Of a stretch of DNA of 64,000 bases, positions 33,139 to 41,444 are shown one piece after another; position 1 is the first letter of the stretch; every line of letters starts with the position of its first letter. The notes under the pieces are model-generated. The model did not search any database and had not been told where the DNA came from. It saw only the letters and a list, made by a program, of their open reading frames with translations. The stretch comes from Streptomyces ruber (lineage in GTDB: Bacteria > Actinomycetota > Actinomycetes > Streptomycetales > Streptomycetaceae). The stretch lies in NCBI RefSeq assembly GCF_014648075.1, contig NZ_BMQK01000001.1:930001-994000 (forward strand), given 5' to 3'. Made by a program: the position numbers and the translations under genes.

Positions 33139-33834
33139 ATGAGGGTCGTGTTCGTTCATGGGGCGTGTGTGCGGGACGGGTCGTGGTGGTGGCACCGCAC
33201 CGCCGAGCTGCTGCAGGAACGAGGGATGCTGAGCGTGGCCCCCGCGCTGCCGAGCTGCGGCGAGGCGGGCCTGCCTGGAGGCGTCGGCGGCCCGGGGCTT
33301 TCCGAAGACGTCGCGGCGGTACGGCAGGCGCTGCTGGACAGCGACGAGCCCACCGTTGTGGTCGCCCACAGCTACGGCGGCATTGTCACCGCAGAAGCCG
33401 CCGCGGGCGTCGGGTCGGTACGCCACCTGGTGCTGGTCTCCAGCTACCTGCCCGAGGTCGGGCAGAGCCTGTCGGAGTTCGGGGACGGCAGCCCCGCCCC
33501 GTTCCTCGACATCGACTCCGACGCCGGCACCTTCTCGGTCCGCCCCGAGCTGCTCGTGGACACATTCCTGCAGGACTGCGACCCCGAGATCCAGGCGCAG
33601 GCGGCGGGCCACCTCGCCCGGCAGAGCCTGCAGGTGACCGGGCAGCCGGTCCAGGCGGCCGCATGGCAGCAGGTGCCCTCGACATACCTCATCTGCGCCC
33701 AGGACCGGGGCACCCCGCCGCGCCTGCAGCGCGAGTTCGCCCGCCGAGCCGGGAACGTCGTCGAACTCGACGCCGGCCACCACCCGTTCCTGTCCCAACC
33801 CGCCGCAGTCCAGGACCTGCTGCTGAGCCTGTGA
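33139..33834 (+). CDS. Alpha/beta-hydrolase fold protein
   Basis: The 231-residue product has the oxyanion-loop start VFVHGACVRDGSWWWHRTAE, the nucleophile elbow VVAHSYGGIV (Ser in HSYGG, about residue 81) and the late His in LDAGHHPFLSQP. An acid is likely in LICAQDRGTPP. The ATG at 33139 has a GGAGGC site. It is intact and single, standing inside a pair of inverted repeats among broken mobile genes, so it looks like cargo. Substrate unknown; esterase-like or salicylate-hydroxynitrile-lyase-like members share this pattern. Confidence 0.88.
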   Translation: MRVVFVHGACVRDGSWWWHRTAELLQERGMLSVAPALPSCGEAGLPGGVGGPGLSEDVAAVRQALLDSDEPTVVVAHSYGGIVTAEAAAGVGSVRHLVLVSSYLPEVGQSLSEFGDGSPAPFLDIDSDAGTFSVRPELLVDTFLQDCDPEIQAQAAGHLARQSLQVTGQPVQAAAWQQVPSTYLICAQDRGTPPRLQREFARRAGNVVELDAGHHPFLSQPAAVQDLLLSL

Positions 33835-33844
33835 CGGCAACGAC

Positions 33845-33874
33845 AAGATCATTCACGGAATTGCGGCCAGAACC
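33845..33874. repeat. Right arm of 30-bp inverted repeat
   Basis: This is the partner of 33036-33066. It begins 10 bases after the hydrolase stop and runs up to the 3' end of the transposase remnant. Confidence 0.85.
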
Positions 33875-34745
33875 ATTTTCAGCGTTGCCTCTCCAGGGTG
33901 AGGACGGCTTCGGCGATGACTGTCATGAGGTTGGGGCTGCAGCGGGCGCTGCGGAAGATCCGCCAGGACTTCAGGCGGGCGACTCCGCGTTCGACGGGTG
34001 CCCGGGCGGCGGACGGTGCCCGGTTGACGGTCCGCTCGGTGGGGGTGGGTTCGCCGTTGGGCGGGCGGCGCTTCGCGGTGGTGACCCGGTCTCCGGCTCC
34101 GATGTAGGCCATGTCGGCGAGGAGCGGGACGCCCTGGCGTTCGCAGATCCGGATGATTTTGTGGGTGCGGGCGGCCGTCAGGTCGTGGGCCCGGCCCGGC
34201 AGCGCCGGCGACAGCCACAGAATGTTCCCGGCGGTATCCGTGACGACCTGCACGTTCACTCCGTGCCGCTTGCACTTGGAGGAGTAGTCGGCCTGTCCGT
34301 CGCCGACCCGGTCGCACTCGGCGAGGATGCCGTCCAGGACCGCGTAGTCGGGGTCCGTCTCCCGCAGCACCTTCAGCAGCCCTGGCGCCTTGTCCGCCAG
34401 GTGCCGCACGACGGTGGTGACCTAGGCGTGGGCGGTGCCGGCGGATATGCCGAAGCCCGCGGCGATCTGCGCGAGCGTGTCGTGCCTCCGGAGGTAGACC
34501 AGGGCGACGAGAGCACGCCGGTGCGGCGGGAGTTTGCAGCGGCGGTCACCCTCACGGGTGACGATGAGCATGGTTACCCACTCGACCAGGGCGTGAGGCA
34601 GGTCGAGTGCGGCAGGATATGGAACCAACAAGGCTTCTGCGCTGACGAGTTGAAACGTCGAACACCTCATTCAACGGCACGGGAGCCTCGTGCGTTGCGG
34701 GACGCTGACCCGTCACCTGATCGGTGGCCAGTCTGAAAATGCTCA
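33871..34745 (-). mobile_element. IS5-type insertion sequence remnant
   Basis: The element is about 875 bp with a single transposase frame on the minus strand. Its right end is proposed at CTGAAAATGCTCA (34733-34745) and its left end near CATTTTCAG (33873-33882), which share nine bases as inverted ends. No clear target duplication is seen. The ends are tentative; the transposase is firm. Confidence 0.5.
33879..34670 (-). pseudogene. IS5-family transposase with a nonsense codon
   Basis: The frame begins around 34670-34615 ([50 protein letters not shown]). It then meets a TAG near 34423 and continues in the same frame (VTTVVRHLADKAPGLLKVLR, DGILAECDRVG, WLSPALPGRAHDLTAARTHK, VERGVARLKSWRIFRSARCS) to the TGA at 33879. 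Intact relatives have a Tyr at the stop position, so TAC changed to TAG. DDE residues lie in the second part. Without stop readthrough it makes no active enzyme. Confidence 0.88.
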
Positions 34746-35043
34746 GTATCTCCGCGGGATCGATCGGCTCGGTGAACTCCTGGGCGACGGTCACGCGGCG
34801 AGTATGCCAGCGCTCGCGAGGCTCATGCTCAGGCCCGGGGTGAATCACTGCTTCGCCTCCGCCGGTGATCGCGGCTACTGGCGACAGCTATGCCGCCTGC
34901 CGTGCGCACCTTGTGATCCGTAGCTCTCGATGGATCGGTCAGCGAGGGGCATACAGGCTGCGGTGAGGGCTGTGAGCGTCGGCGTCGGGCACTGCCGGGT
35001 GTCGGGGTTGCTGTACTTCGTTGCTGTCATGCAGGATCGGCCG
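34746..35043. other. Spacer after the IS remnant
   Basis: On the minus strand a GTG-started fragment VTVAQEFTEPIDPAEILSIF (34794 leftward) looks like the beginning of a gene that runs into the IS end; the remainder of that gene is not found. Nothing else can be supported. Confidence 0.45.
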
Positions 35044-35352
35044 ATGTCCCGATCAGTAGGCGCGCACACCGCCGACCCGTGTCCCCGGTGCCTGGTCGAG
35101 GAGGTCCGTACGGGCAGCCTTGTACCCGCCGCGGAGCGTGGTGCGGTCGGCTATGCCTGCGGGCGATGCGGGCATTCGTGGTCCCGTCCGGTCGAGGAGG
35201 ACCTGGACGTGTACGACACCGTCAGAGCGGACCTCCCGGAAAAGACGCTCTACGGCACTGTCTGGCAGGTGGAGGACGACCGAGTCCAGGTGCGCGATAC
35301 GAGCTGTGGGCGACTGCTGTGGGTCGAGCGCTGGAGGGCCATCCTCTACTGA
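35044..35352 (+). CDS. Small zinc-ribbon protein
   Basis: The 102-residue product (ATG 35044, MSRSVGAHTADPCPRCLVEE) has two CxxC pairs, CPRC and CGRC, 36 residues apart, as in zinc ribbons. A C-terminal beta-rich stretch follows (YGTVWQVEDDRVQVRDTSCG). It has no membrane segment. An ATG 15 bases upstream is possible but lacks a ribosome site. Function unknown; it may bind nucleic acid or a partner protein. Confidence 0.7.
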   Translation: MSRSVGAHTADPCPRCLVEEVRTGSLVPAAERGAVGYACGRCGHSWSRPVEEDLDVYDTVRADLPEKTLYGTVWQVEDDRVQVRDTSCGRLLWVERWRAILY

Positions 35353-35379
35353 GGCCCGTCTAGCCTGGGCACCACACCA

Positions 35380-35433
35380 TCAGCTTGGGAAGCTGAGGTG
35401 GTCTTGCGGCACTTGCTGGGCTGACCTGGGAGG
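35380..35433. repeat. 54-bp element, copy 2 (conserved ends)
   Basis: The ends TCAGCTTGGGAAGCTGAGGT and GCTGACCTGGGAGG match copy 1 at 30268-30321 in 18 of 20 and 12 of 14 positions, with the same total length. The centre differs. The left end can fold as a 7-bp hairpin with a GGG loop. Confidence 0.65.
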
Positions 35434-35610
35434 GAACGTTGCTGGCGCCTGATCGCTTGTCGGGCAGGTATCCGGTGTCCCCCGTGGGTTTTCCGCACGA
35501 TCCGGCACGTAACTGGCACAGGTCACAGGAGCAGGAGATGAACGACCGGATTATCCAAGGGCTGGGGGAGGGGCCCGACGCACCAATCCGAGCACGGAAC
35601 CTGATCGACA

Positions 35611-35644
35611 GAAGCCCCGGACCGTTGGAAGGTTCCGGGGCTTC
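35611..35644. terminator. Hairpin terminator-like structure
   Basis: An 11-bp perfect stem (GAAGCCCCGGA) encloses a 12-base loop. The surrounding 35353-35743 has no supported gene. Confidence 0.7.
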
Positions 35645-35743
35645 CGCCTGCCCAGACACCGAGGGCTTGCCGTAGGCGGGCGCAGGTGAGCCGTCCTCGC
35701 GTGCCCCTGACGAGCGCGCTGCGTGGCAGCCGAAATCAACTCG

Positions 35744-36058
35744 TCAAGGACCGTGGAGCTCGGTTTCCCACGCTTGGAGTGGCGGCTCGATCTGGTAGCT
35801 CGGGTCGCAGTAGGCACGGATCCACTGAGCGGCGCGGTACTGCGCGTCGCCGTCGTTCAGTACCTGGCCGTTCGCGTCGACCTCCAGCACGTTGCTGTAG
35901 ATGGCGAAGACCTGCTCCAGGGCCGAACCGAACTCGAAGAGAGCCGGCCGGTAGTCGATACCGTCGAGCAAGTCGATGTCGATGGTGCCGTTAGCCAGGT
36001 AGAAGGCGAAGAACCGGAGCGATGCGCGCACGTCGACGGAGAGATGTCCCACCGCCAT
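35744..36058 (-). CDS. Small conserved protein, possible immunity-type
   Basis: The 104-residue product (ATG 36058, MAVGHLSVDVRASLRFFAFY) is soluble and acidic. It has a pattern (LANGTIDIDLLDGIDYRPAL, ALEQVFAIYSNVLEVD, AAQWIRAYCDPSY) that I associate with small streptomycete proteins of the DUF7677 kind. GGTGGG lies nine bases before this ATG; another ATG at 36067 is possible. It stands alone between island remnants and the tRNA. Function unknown. Confidence 0.68.
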   Translation of the reverse strand: MAVGHLSVDVRASLRFFAFYLANGTIDIDLLDGIDYRPALFEFGSALEQVFAIYSNVLEVDANGQVLNDGDAQYRAAQWIRAYCDPSYQIEPPLQAWETELHGP

Positions 36059-36230
36059 ATCTTGCATCCCACCTACGCTGGGCGCGGCTGGATTTTCCGA
36101 CGGCCATACCTGCGCTCATGGGGCGCTGCACGGCGCCTGACCTGCTCGGAAGCCATTCAAGATCAACACGCTGTTACAACGTGATCACTGGCAAACGGCT
36201 GCTTCCGGCGGAGTTCGCCTGCACACAGCA

Positions 36231-36271
36231 AAAGACCTCACCCTCAGCATCTCTGCTGGTGGTGAGGTCTT
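36231..36271. terminator. Terminator of the tRNA-Arg gene
   Basis: AAGACCTCACC near 36233 pairs with GGTGAGGTCTT near 36261, around an inner CAGCATCTCTGCTG hairpin. It lies 3' of the tRNA on the minus strand. Confidence 0.8.
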
Positions 36272-36288
36272 GGCACACTTGCACAGTG

Positions 36289-36360
36289 TGCCCCCGGCAG
36301 GATTCGAACCTGCGCACACGGCTCCGGAGGCCGTTGCTCTATCCCCTGAGCTACGGGGGC
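36289..36360 (-). tRNA. tRNA-Arg (anticodon CCG)
   Basis: The minus strand folds as a full cloverleaf: acceptor GCCCCCG with CGGGGGC, D arm GCTCAGGGGATAGAGC, anticodon arm ACGGCCTCCGGAGCCGT with CCG, and T arm GCAGGTTCGAATCCTGC. The CCA end is not encoded. It reads CGG codons. Its 3' side faces the accessory island, the arrangement expected for an integration hotspot. Confidence 0.95.
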
Positions 36361-36542
36361 GTTGTCGTCGCGGTGTGTGCGGCGACGGGTAGAACCCTAC
36401 CAGCTTCGGAGGGCTGGTCATGAACAGGTATCCGGGGGCCCGTGCGGGAGGCCGGCATGGGTGGCCGGGGGGCGGGTTCACGGACGGGGGAGAAGTGGGG
36501 AAAACCCGGACGCGGCGGTGGCGGTCGACCTACTCTCGAGTT

Positions 36543-37328
36543 GTGCCAGGCGCGTCCGGCCGGGTCCTTGTCGTGGACGACAACAAGGTCATCCGGCAGC
36601 TGATCAGGGTCAATCTCGAGCTTGAGGGGCTTGAGGTCGTGACCGCGGCCGATGGTGTCGAGTGTCTGGATGTGGTGCACCAGTTTCGACCTGATGTGAT
36701 CACCCTCGATGTCGTCATGCCCCGGCTCGACGGGCTGCGTACGGCGGCCCGGCTCCGCAGTGATCCGCAGACCAGGGATTTGCCCCTCGCCATCATCAGC
36801 GCGTGCAGCCAGTACGAGGTCGAGGTCGGGCTCGGTGTGGGCGTTGATGCCTTCCTCGCCAAGCCCTTCGAGCCTGCTGAACTGGTGCGGCTTGTGGGGG
36901 AGTTGGTGCAGCGGCGGCGGGACGGCGGTGCGGTCGGTGAGGCCGTCCGTGGGGCCGATACGGGAGTCGTCGGTGGGGGCGGTGGTCCTCTCGGTGGCGG
37001 TGACGAGGGTGGGAGTGACGGGGGGTCCCCGTCGGCCGAGGGTGGGAGTGGTTCTTCCGTCGTCGGTCTCCATGTCTGTGGGGCCGGTGCGGCGGATGCG
37101 GCCTTGTCGGATGCGTCTGCGTCGGATGCGTCCGTGCCGGGGATCGCCGCCAGTCACCCCTCCAGTACCTCTTCCTCCAGTGCTTCTTCCGTCAGTTCCT
37201 CGTCCGTCAGTTCCTCGTCCTCCGGGGCATCGTCCTCCGGGTCCTCGTCTTCCGTCCTCGGTACCTCCCTGGGGGGCAGCGGGGCCTCTGCCAGCGGTAT
37301 CGACCCCACCCAGCGGAACGGCAGCTGA
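36543..37328 (+). CDS. Orphan response regulator with Ser-rich tail
   Basis: The 261-residue product has a receiver domain (residues about 5-125): acidic pocket VVDDNK, phospho-Asp in VITLDVVMPRLDG, Thr/Ser position in AIISACSQYE and conserved Lys in FLAKPFEPAEL. There is no DNA-binding output domain. The rest is low-complexity Gly/Ser, ending with a run of SSSS-type segments and imperfect GTCAGTTCCTCGTCC repeats. The GTG at 36543 was chosen as the domain start. No sensor kinase is adjacent; a single-domain signalling role is likely. Confidence 0.85.
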   Translation: MPGASGRVLVVDDNKVIRQLIRVNLELEGLEVVTAADGVECLDVVHQFRPDVITLDVVMPRLDGLRTAARLRSDPQTRDLPLAIISACSQYEVEVGLGVGVDAFLAKPFEPAELVRLVGELVQRRRDGGAVGEAVRGADTGVVGGGGGPLGGGDEGGSDGGSPSAEGGSGSSVVGLHVCGAGAADAALSDASASDASVPGIAASHPSSTSSSSASSVSSSSVSSSSSGASSSGSSSSVLGTSLGGSGASASGIDPTQRNGS

Positions 37329-37447
37329 GGGCAGCAGGCAGGTTTCGGGGTGGGTTCGGGGCGGGGCGCGGTCGTGTTCGTCCACATCGCGGACCACGCC
37401 GTAAACCAGTTCGCCTACCCACCCCCCGCCTCCCCTACCCTTGGAAC

Positions 37448-38464
37448 GTGACCCCCGTCGAGCTCTCCCACACCGTCATCAGCGCGGTGCGTCGTGCTGT
37501 GGACGAGGGGGAGCTGAGCGTGGTCGTGCCCGCACGGGCTGTCGTGACGCCGCCCGGGCCCGGGGGGTGCGGGGACTACGCCACCAACATCGCCTTGCAG
37601 CTCGCCAAGCCCGCCGGTCGGCCGCCGATGCAGGTCGCCCGAATTCTCCGGCCCCATCTCAGCCGTACCGAGGGCGTCGCCGACGTCGAGATCACCGGGC
37701 CGGGGTTCCTCAACATCCACCTCGATGAGGGGGTCGGGGGCATCGGTGGCGCCGTCGTACGGCAGGTTCTTGCCGAGCGGGAGCGGTACGGGTACGGGCG
37801 CGCGCTCGACGGGCAGGTCGTGCGGCTGGTCATTCCGTACGAGGTGCGGGCCGAAGTCGTCGCCGATGCGCTGGTGCGGATCGTCGCCGGTCAGGGTGGG
37901 CGTGTCGAGGTTCAGCACGGGGAGCCCGTCAATCTCCGGCCCGTTCCGGCGGCCGAGGATCCCGCTCCGCTCGGGGCCGACGCCGCCCGCTGGGCGCTGC
38001 TCCATCCCTCCGCCCATGACCGGCCCCGTATCACCGCCGATCATCTTGTGCAGCGTGTGAGCAATCCGTTGTTCCGGGTGCGGTACGCCCACTCCCGGGC
38101 TCGGGCGCTCGTCCGTAACGCCGCGGCCCTCGGGTTCGAGGCCGACATCGATAGCCATAGCCACAGTGGTCCCGGTGTCGGGGCGGCACCCGCACAGCAG
38201 AGTGCTGACGACCTGGTCGCCGCCCTCGCCGAGTACCCCCGTGTCCTCGGCCGCGCCGCCACGCACCGCGCCCCCGATCGTGTCGCGCGGCATCTCGTCG
38301 TCGTCGCCGACGCCCTGCTCGCCCTCCAGCACACGGCGCTGCCGCGCGGTGACGAGAAACCCTCGGCCGCCCACCGCGCCCGGCTGGCCCTCGTCGAAGC
38401 CGCCGGGACGGTGCTGGCCGGCGGCCTGTCCCTGCTCGGTATCGACGCACCCGACCATCTGTGA
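37448..38464 (+). CDS. nrtL: ArgS-related anticodon-binding protein NrtL
   Basis: The 338-residue product has an ArgS-like N-terminal domain (DYATNIALQLAKPAGRPPMQ, GPGFLNIHLDEGVGG) and a C-terminal DALR-type anticodon-binding helix bundle ([35 protein letters not shown]). The HIGH/KMSKS catalytic domain between them is missing, so it is about 240 residues shorter than arginyl-tRNA synthetase and cannot charge tRNA. It may bind tRNA-Arg or act as a regulator. It sits directly before lysA, and a tRNA-Arg gene lies 1.1 kb upstream. Confidence 0.88.
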   Translation: MTPVELSHTVISAVRRAVDEGELSVVVPARAVVTPPGPGGCGDYATNIALQLAKPAGRPPMQVARILRPHLSRTEGVADVEITGPGFLNIHLDEGVGGIGGAVVRQVLAERERYGYGRALDGQVVRLVIPYEVRAEVVADALVRIVAGQGGRVEVQHGEPVNLRPVPAAEDPAPLGADAARWALLHPSAHDRPRITADHLVQRVSNPLFRVRYAHSRARALVRNAAALGFEADIDSHSHSGPGVGAAPAQQSADDLVAALAEYPRVLGRAATHRAPDRVARHLVVVADALLALQHTALPRGDEKPSAAHRARLALVEAAGTVLAGGLSLLGIDAPDHL

Positions 38465-38555
38465 GAGCACCTCGGCTGTCCGCTGTCCGCTGTGCGCTGT
38501 ACGAAGCGCGGCCGAGTGCCCATAGGCCAGAGAGTTCAGGAAGAGTCACACCACC

Positions 38556-39947
38556 ATGAGCCGTTCCGCGCACCCCGCCGGGCCCCGTCACGCCGACGTC
38601 CTCCCCGAGGGGCACTACTCCGCGCCCCCCGCCGACCTCAACGCCCTCGACTCCAAGGTGTGGGCGCAGACCGTCAGCCGTAACGCCGACGGAGTCGTCA
38701 CCGTCGGCGGTGTCGACGTCAAGCAGCTCGCCGAGGAGTTCGGCACCCCCGCTTATGTCATGGACGAGACCGACTTCCGCGAGCGGGCGCGGGCCTGGCG
38801 TACCGCCTTCGGAACGGACGCCGATGTGTTCTACGCGGGCAAGGCGTTCCTCTCGCGGGCCGTCGTGCGGTGGCTGAACGAGGAAGGGCTCAACCTCGAC
38901 GTCTGCTCCGGTGGTGAGCTCGCCACCGCGCTGAGCGCCGGCATGCCCGCCGACCGCATCGCCTTCCACGGCAACAACAAGTCCACCACCGAGATCCGGC
39001 GGGCGGTCGAGGCCGGGATCGGGCGGATCGTGCTCGACTCGTTCCAGGAGATCGTGCGGGTCGCGCACATCGCGCAGGAGCTCGGCGTGCGGCAGCGCGT
39101 GCAGATCCGCGTCACCGTCGGCGTCGAGGCGCACACGCACGAGTTCATCGCCACCGCGCATGAGGACCAGAAGTTCGGGATTCCGCTGGCCGGCGGGCAG
39201 GCCGCCGAGGCCGTGCGGCGGGCGTTGCAGCTCGACGGGCTCGAGCTCATCGGGATCCACTCCCACATCGGGTCGCAGATCTTCGACATGTCGGGGTTCG
39301 AGGTGGCCGCCCACCGGGTCGTCGGGCTGCTCAAGGACATCCGTGACGAGCACGGTGTCGAGCTGCCCGAGATCGACCTCGGCGGTGGGCTCGGGATCGC
39401 GTACACGAGCGGGGACGACCCGCGTGAGCCGTACGAGATCGCCAAGGCGCTCACCGAGATCGTCACGCGCGAGTGCGAGACCGCCGAGCTCCGCACGCCC
39501 CGTATCTCCGTCGAGCCCGGGCGTGCCATCGTGGGACCCACCGCCTTCACCCTGTACGAGGTGGGGACCATCAAGCCGCTGGACGGACTGCGGACGTACG
39601 TCTCCGTGGACGGGGGCATGTCCGACAACATCCGGACCGCGCTGTACGAGGCCGAGTACAGCGTCGCCCTGGTGTCGCGCACGTCCGACGCCGAGCCGAT
39701 GCTCGTCCGGGTCGTCGGCAAGCACTGCGAGAGCGGGGACATCGTGGTGAAGGACGCGTTCCTGCCCGCCGACCTGGCACCGGGTGACCTGATCGCCGTG
39801 CCGGCCACCGGTGCGTACTGCCGGTCCATGGCCAGCAACTACAACCACGTGCTGCGCCCGCCCGTCGTCGCGGTCGGCGACGGGGAGGCGCGGGTGATCG
39901 TCCGGCGTGAGACGGAGGAGGACCTGCTGCGGCTCGATGTCGGGTGA
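38556..39947 (+). CDS. lysA: Diaminopimelate decarboxylase LysA
   Basis: The 463-residue PLP enzyme (fold type III) converts meso-diaminopimelate to L-lysine, the last lysine step. The PLP Lys is in [14 protein letters not shown] (about residue 96). The glycine loop is [15 protein letters not shown], the substrate Arg region EPGRAIVGP and the C-terminal Cys/Tyr region [10 protein letters not shown] and [12 protein letters not shown]. Length and motifs are complete. It follows nrtL by 91 bases and precedes hom, with hairpin-forming repeats between, suggesting partial termination rather than strict cotranscription. Confidence 0.97.
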   Translation: MSRSAHPAGPRHADVLPEGHYSAPPADLNALDSKVWAQTVSRNADGVVTVGGVDVKQLAEEFGTPAYVMDETDFRERARAWRTAFGTDADVFYAGKAFLSRAVVRWLNEEGLNLDVCSGGELATALSAGMPADRIAFHGNNKSTTEIRRAVEAGIGRIVLDSFQEIVRVAHIAQELGVRQRVQIRVTVGVEAHTHEFIATAHEDQKFGIPLAGGQAAEAVRRALQLDGLELIGIHSHIGSQIFDMSGFEVAAHRVVGLLKDIRDEHGVELPEIDLGGGLGIAYTSGDDPREPYEIAKALTEIVTRECETAELRTPRISVEPGRAIVGPTAFTLYEVGTIKPLDGLRTYVSVDGGMSDNIRTALYEAEYSVALVSRTSDAEPMLVRVVGKHCESGDIVVKDAFLPADLAPGDLIAVPATGAYCRSMASNYNHVLRPPVVAVGDGEARVIVRRETEEDLLRLDVG

Positions 39948-39957
39948 GGCTGTAGGA

Positions 39958-40040
39958 GGGAAGCGGGAAGCGGGAAGCGGGAGACGGACTGCGGAAGGCG
40001 GAAGGCGGAAGGCAGGAGATCTTTCGCCTTCCGCGGCCCA
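39958..40040. repeat. Heptameric repeats and hairpin between lysA and hom
   Basis: GGGAAGC is repeated four times (39958-39987), then GGCGGAA three times. The second set can pair with CTTTCGCCTTCCGC near 40020-40034 to form a stem. This could be an attenuating terminator; no Rho-independent T run follows. Confidence 0.65.
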
Positions 40041-40148
40041 GGGAAATGAAATCAATGTCTCACGATCCGGACGACGGGCAGAAACTCCCGTTCGGTGAGT
40101 GAGACTGGTTCCACCGTATTCGGTGTATGTGAGAAACGAGGTCGGATG

Positions 40149-41438
40149 ATGCGTACGCGTCCGCTGAAAGTGGCGCTGCTGGGCTGTGGGGTTGTCGGCT
40201 CAGAGGTGGCGCGCATCATGACGACGCACGCCGACGACCTCGCCGCCAGAATCGGCGCCCCCGTCGAGCTGGCGGGCGTCGCCGTGCGGCGGCCGTCCCG
40301 GGTGCGGGAGGGCATCCCCGCCGAACTGATCACCACCGACGCCACCGCGCTGGTCAAGCGCGGTGACATCGACGTCGTCGTCGAGGTCATCGGCGGCATC
40401 GAGCCCGCTCGTACGCTCATCACCACGGCGTTCGAGTACGGGGCCTCCGTCGTCTCCGCGAACAAGGCGCTCCTCGCCCAGGACGGCGCCGCGCTGCACG
40501 CCGTCGCCGAGGACCACGACGCGGACCTGTACTACGAGGCCGCCGTCGCCGGTGCCATCCCGCTGATCCGGCCGCTGCGCGAGTCCCTCGCCGGCGACAA
40601 GGTCAACCGGGTGCTCGGCATCGTGAACGGCACGACCAACTTCATCCTCGACGCGATGGACTCCACCGGCGCCGGTTACCAGGAAGCCCTCGACGAGGCC
40701 ACCGCGCTCGGGTACGCCGAGGCCGACCCGACCGCCGACGTCGAGGGCTTCGACGCCGCCGCCAAGACCGCGATCCTCGCCGGTATCGCCTTCCACACGC
40801 GCGTACGGCTCGACGACGTGTACCGCGAGGGCATGACCGAGGTCACCGCCGCGGACTTCGCCTCCGCCAAGCAGATGGGCTGCACCATCAAGCTGCTCGC
40901 CATCTGCGAGCGGGCCGCGGACGGCGCCTCCGTCACCGCGCGCGTGCACCCCGCGATGATCCCGCTCAGCCACCCGCTCGCCTCCGTGCGCGGCGCGTAC
41001 AACGCCGTGTTCGTCGAGTCGGACGCCGCCGGTCAGCTCATGTTCTACGGGCCGGGCGCGGGCGGTTCGCCGACCGCCTCCGCCGTCCTCGGCGACCTGG
41101 TGGCCGTCTGCCGCAACCGGCTCAACGGCGCCACCGGGCCGGGCGAGTCCGCGTACGCCGCCCTGCCCGTCTCGGGCATGGGCGATGTCGTCACGCGCTA
41201 CCACATCAGCCTTGACGTCGCCGACAAACCGGGCGTCCTCGCCCAGGTGGCCACCGTGTTCGCCGAGCACGGGGTGTCCATCGACACGGTCCGACAGCAG
41301 GGCAAGGACGGGGAAGCCTCCCTCGTCGTCGTCACCCACCGCGCGTCCGACGCCTCCCTCAGCGGGACCGTCGAGGCGCTGCGCAGCCTCGACACCGTGC
41401 GGGGCGTCGCCAGCATCATGCGGGTTGAAGGAGAGTAA
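40149..41438 (+). CDS. hom: Homoserine dehydrogenase
   Basis: The 429-residue enzyme reduces aspartate semialdehyde to homoserine with NAD(P)H. The nucleotide loop LLGCGVVGSEVAR starts at about residue 9. The catalytic region includes VSANKALLAQDG and GIVNGTTNFILD, and a C-terminal ACT domain (LDVADKPGVLAQVATVFAEH) can sense threonine. Start: ATG 40149 has GAGG seven bases upstream; ATG 40146 is one codon earlier. It is the first gene of hom-thrC, seven bases from thrC, with thrB further on. Confidence 0.97.
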   Translation: MRTRPLKVALLGCGVVGSEVARIMTTHADDLAARIGAPVELAGVAVRRPSRVREGIPAELITTDATALVKRGDIDVVVEVIGGIEPARTLITTAFEYGASVVSANKALLAQDGAALHAVAEDHDADLYYEAAVAGAIPLIRPLRESLAGDKVNRVLGIVNGTTNFILDAMDSTGAGYQEALDEATALGYAEADPTADVEGFDAAAKTAILAGIAFHTRVRLDDVYREGMTEVTAADFASAKQMGCTIKLLAICERAADGASVTARVHPAMIPLSHPLASVRGAYNAVFVESDAAGQLMFYGPGAGGSPTASAVLGDLVAVCRNRLNGATGPGESAYAALPVSGMGDVVTRYHISLDVADKPGVLAQVATVFAEHGVSIDTVRQQGKDGEASLVVVTHRASDASLSGTVEALRSLDTVRGVASIMRVEGE

Positions 41439-41444
41439 CCAGCA

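Noticed and set aside
33024..34745. Single 1.7-kb transposon carrying hydrolase and transposase, with 13-bp ends
   Set aside because: The right 13-base end can also be read as coding sequence (ILSIFRLA) and no target duplication is seen, so only the shorter IS and the inverted repeats are listed.
35378..35400. Anticodon-arm-like sequence of a tRNA (TCAGCTTGGGAAGCTGA)
   Set aside because: Only a 17-base hairpin matches and no D arm, T arm or acceptor follows, so it is treated as part of the 54-bp element.
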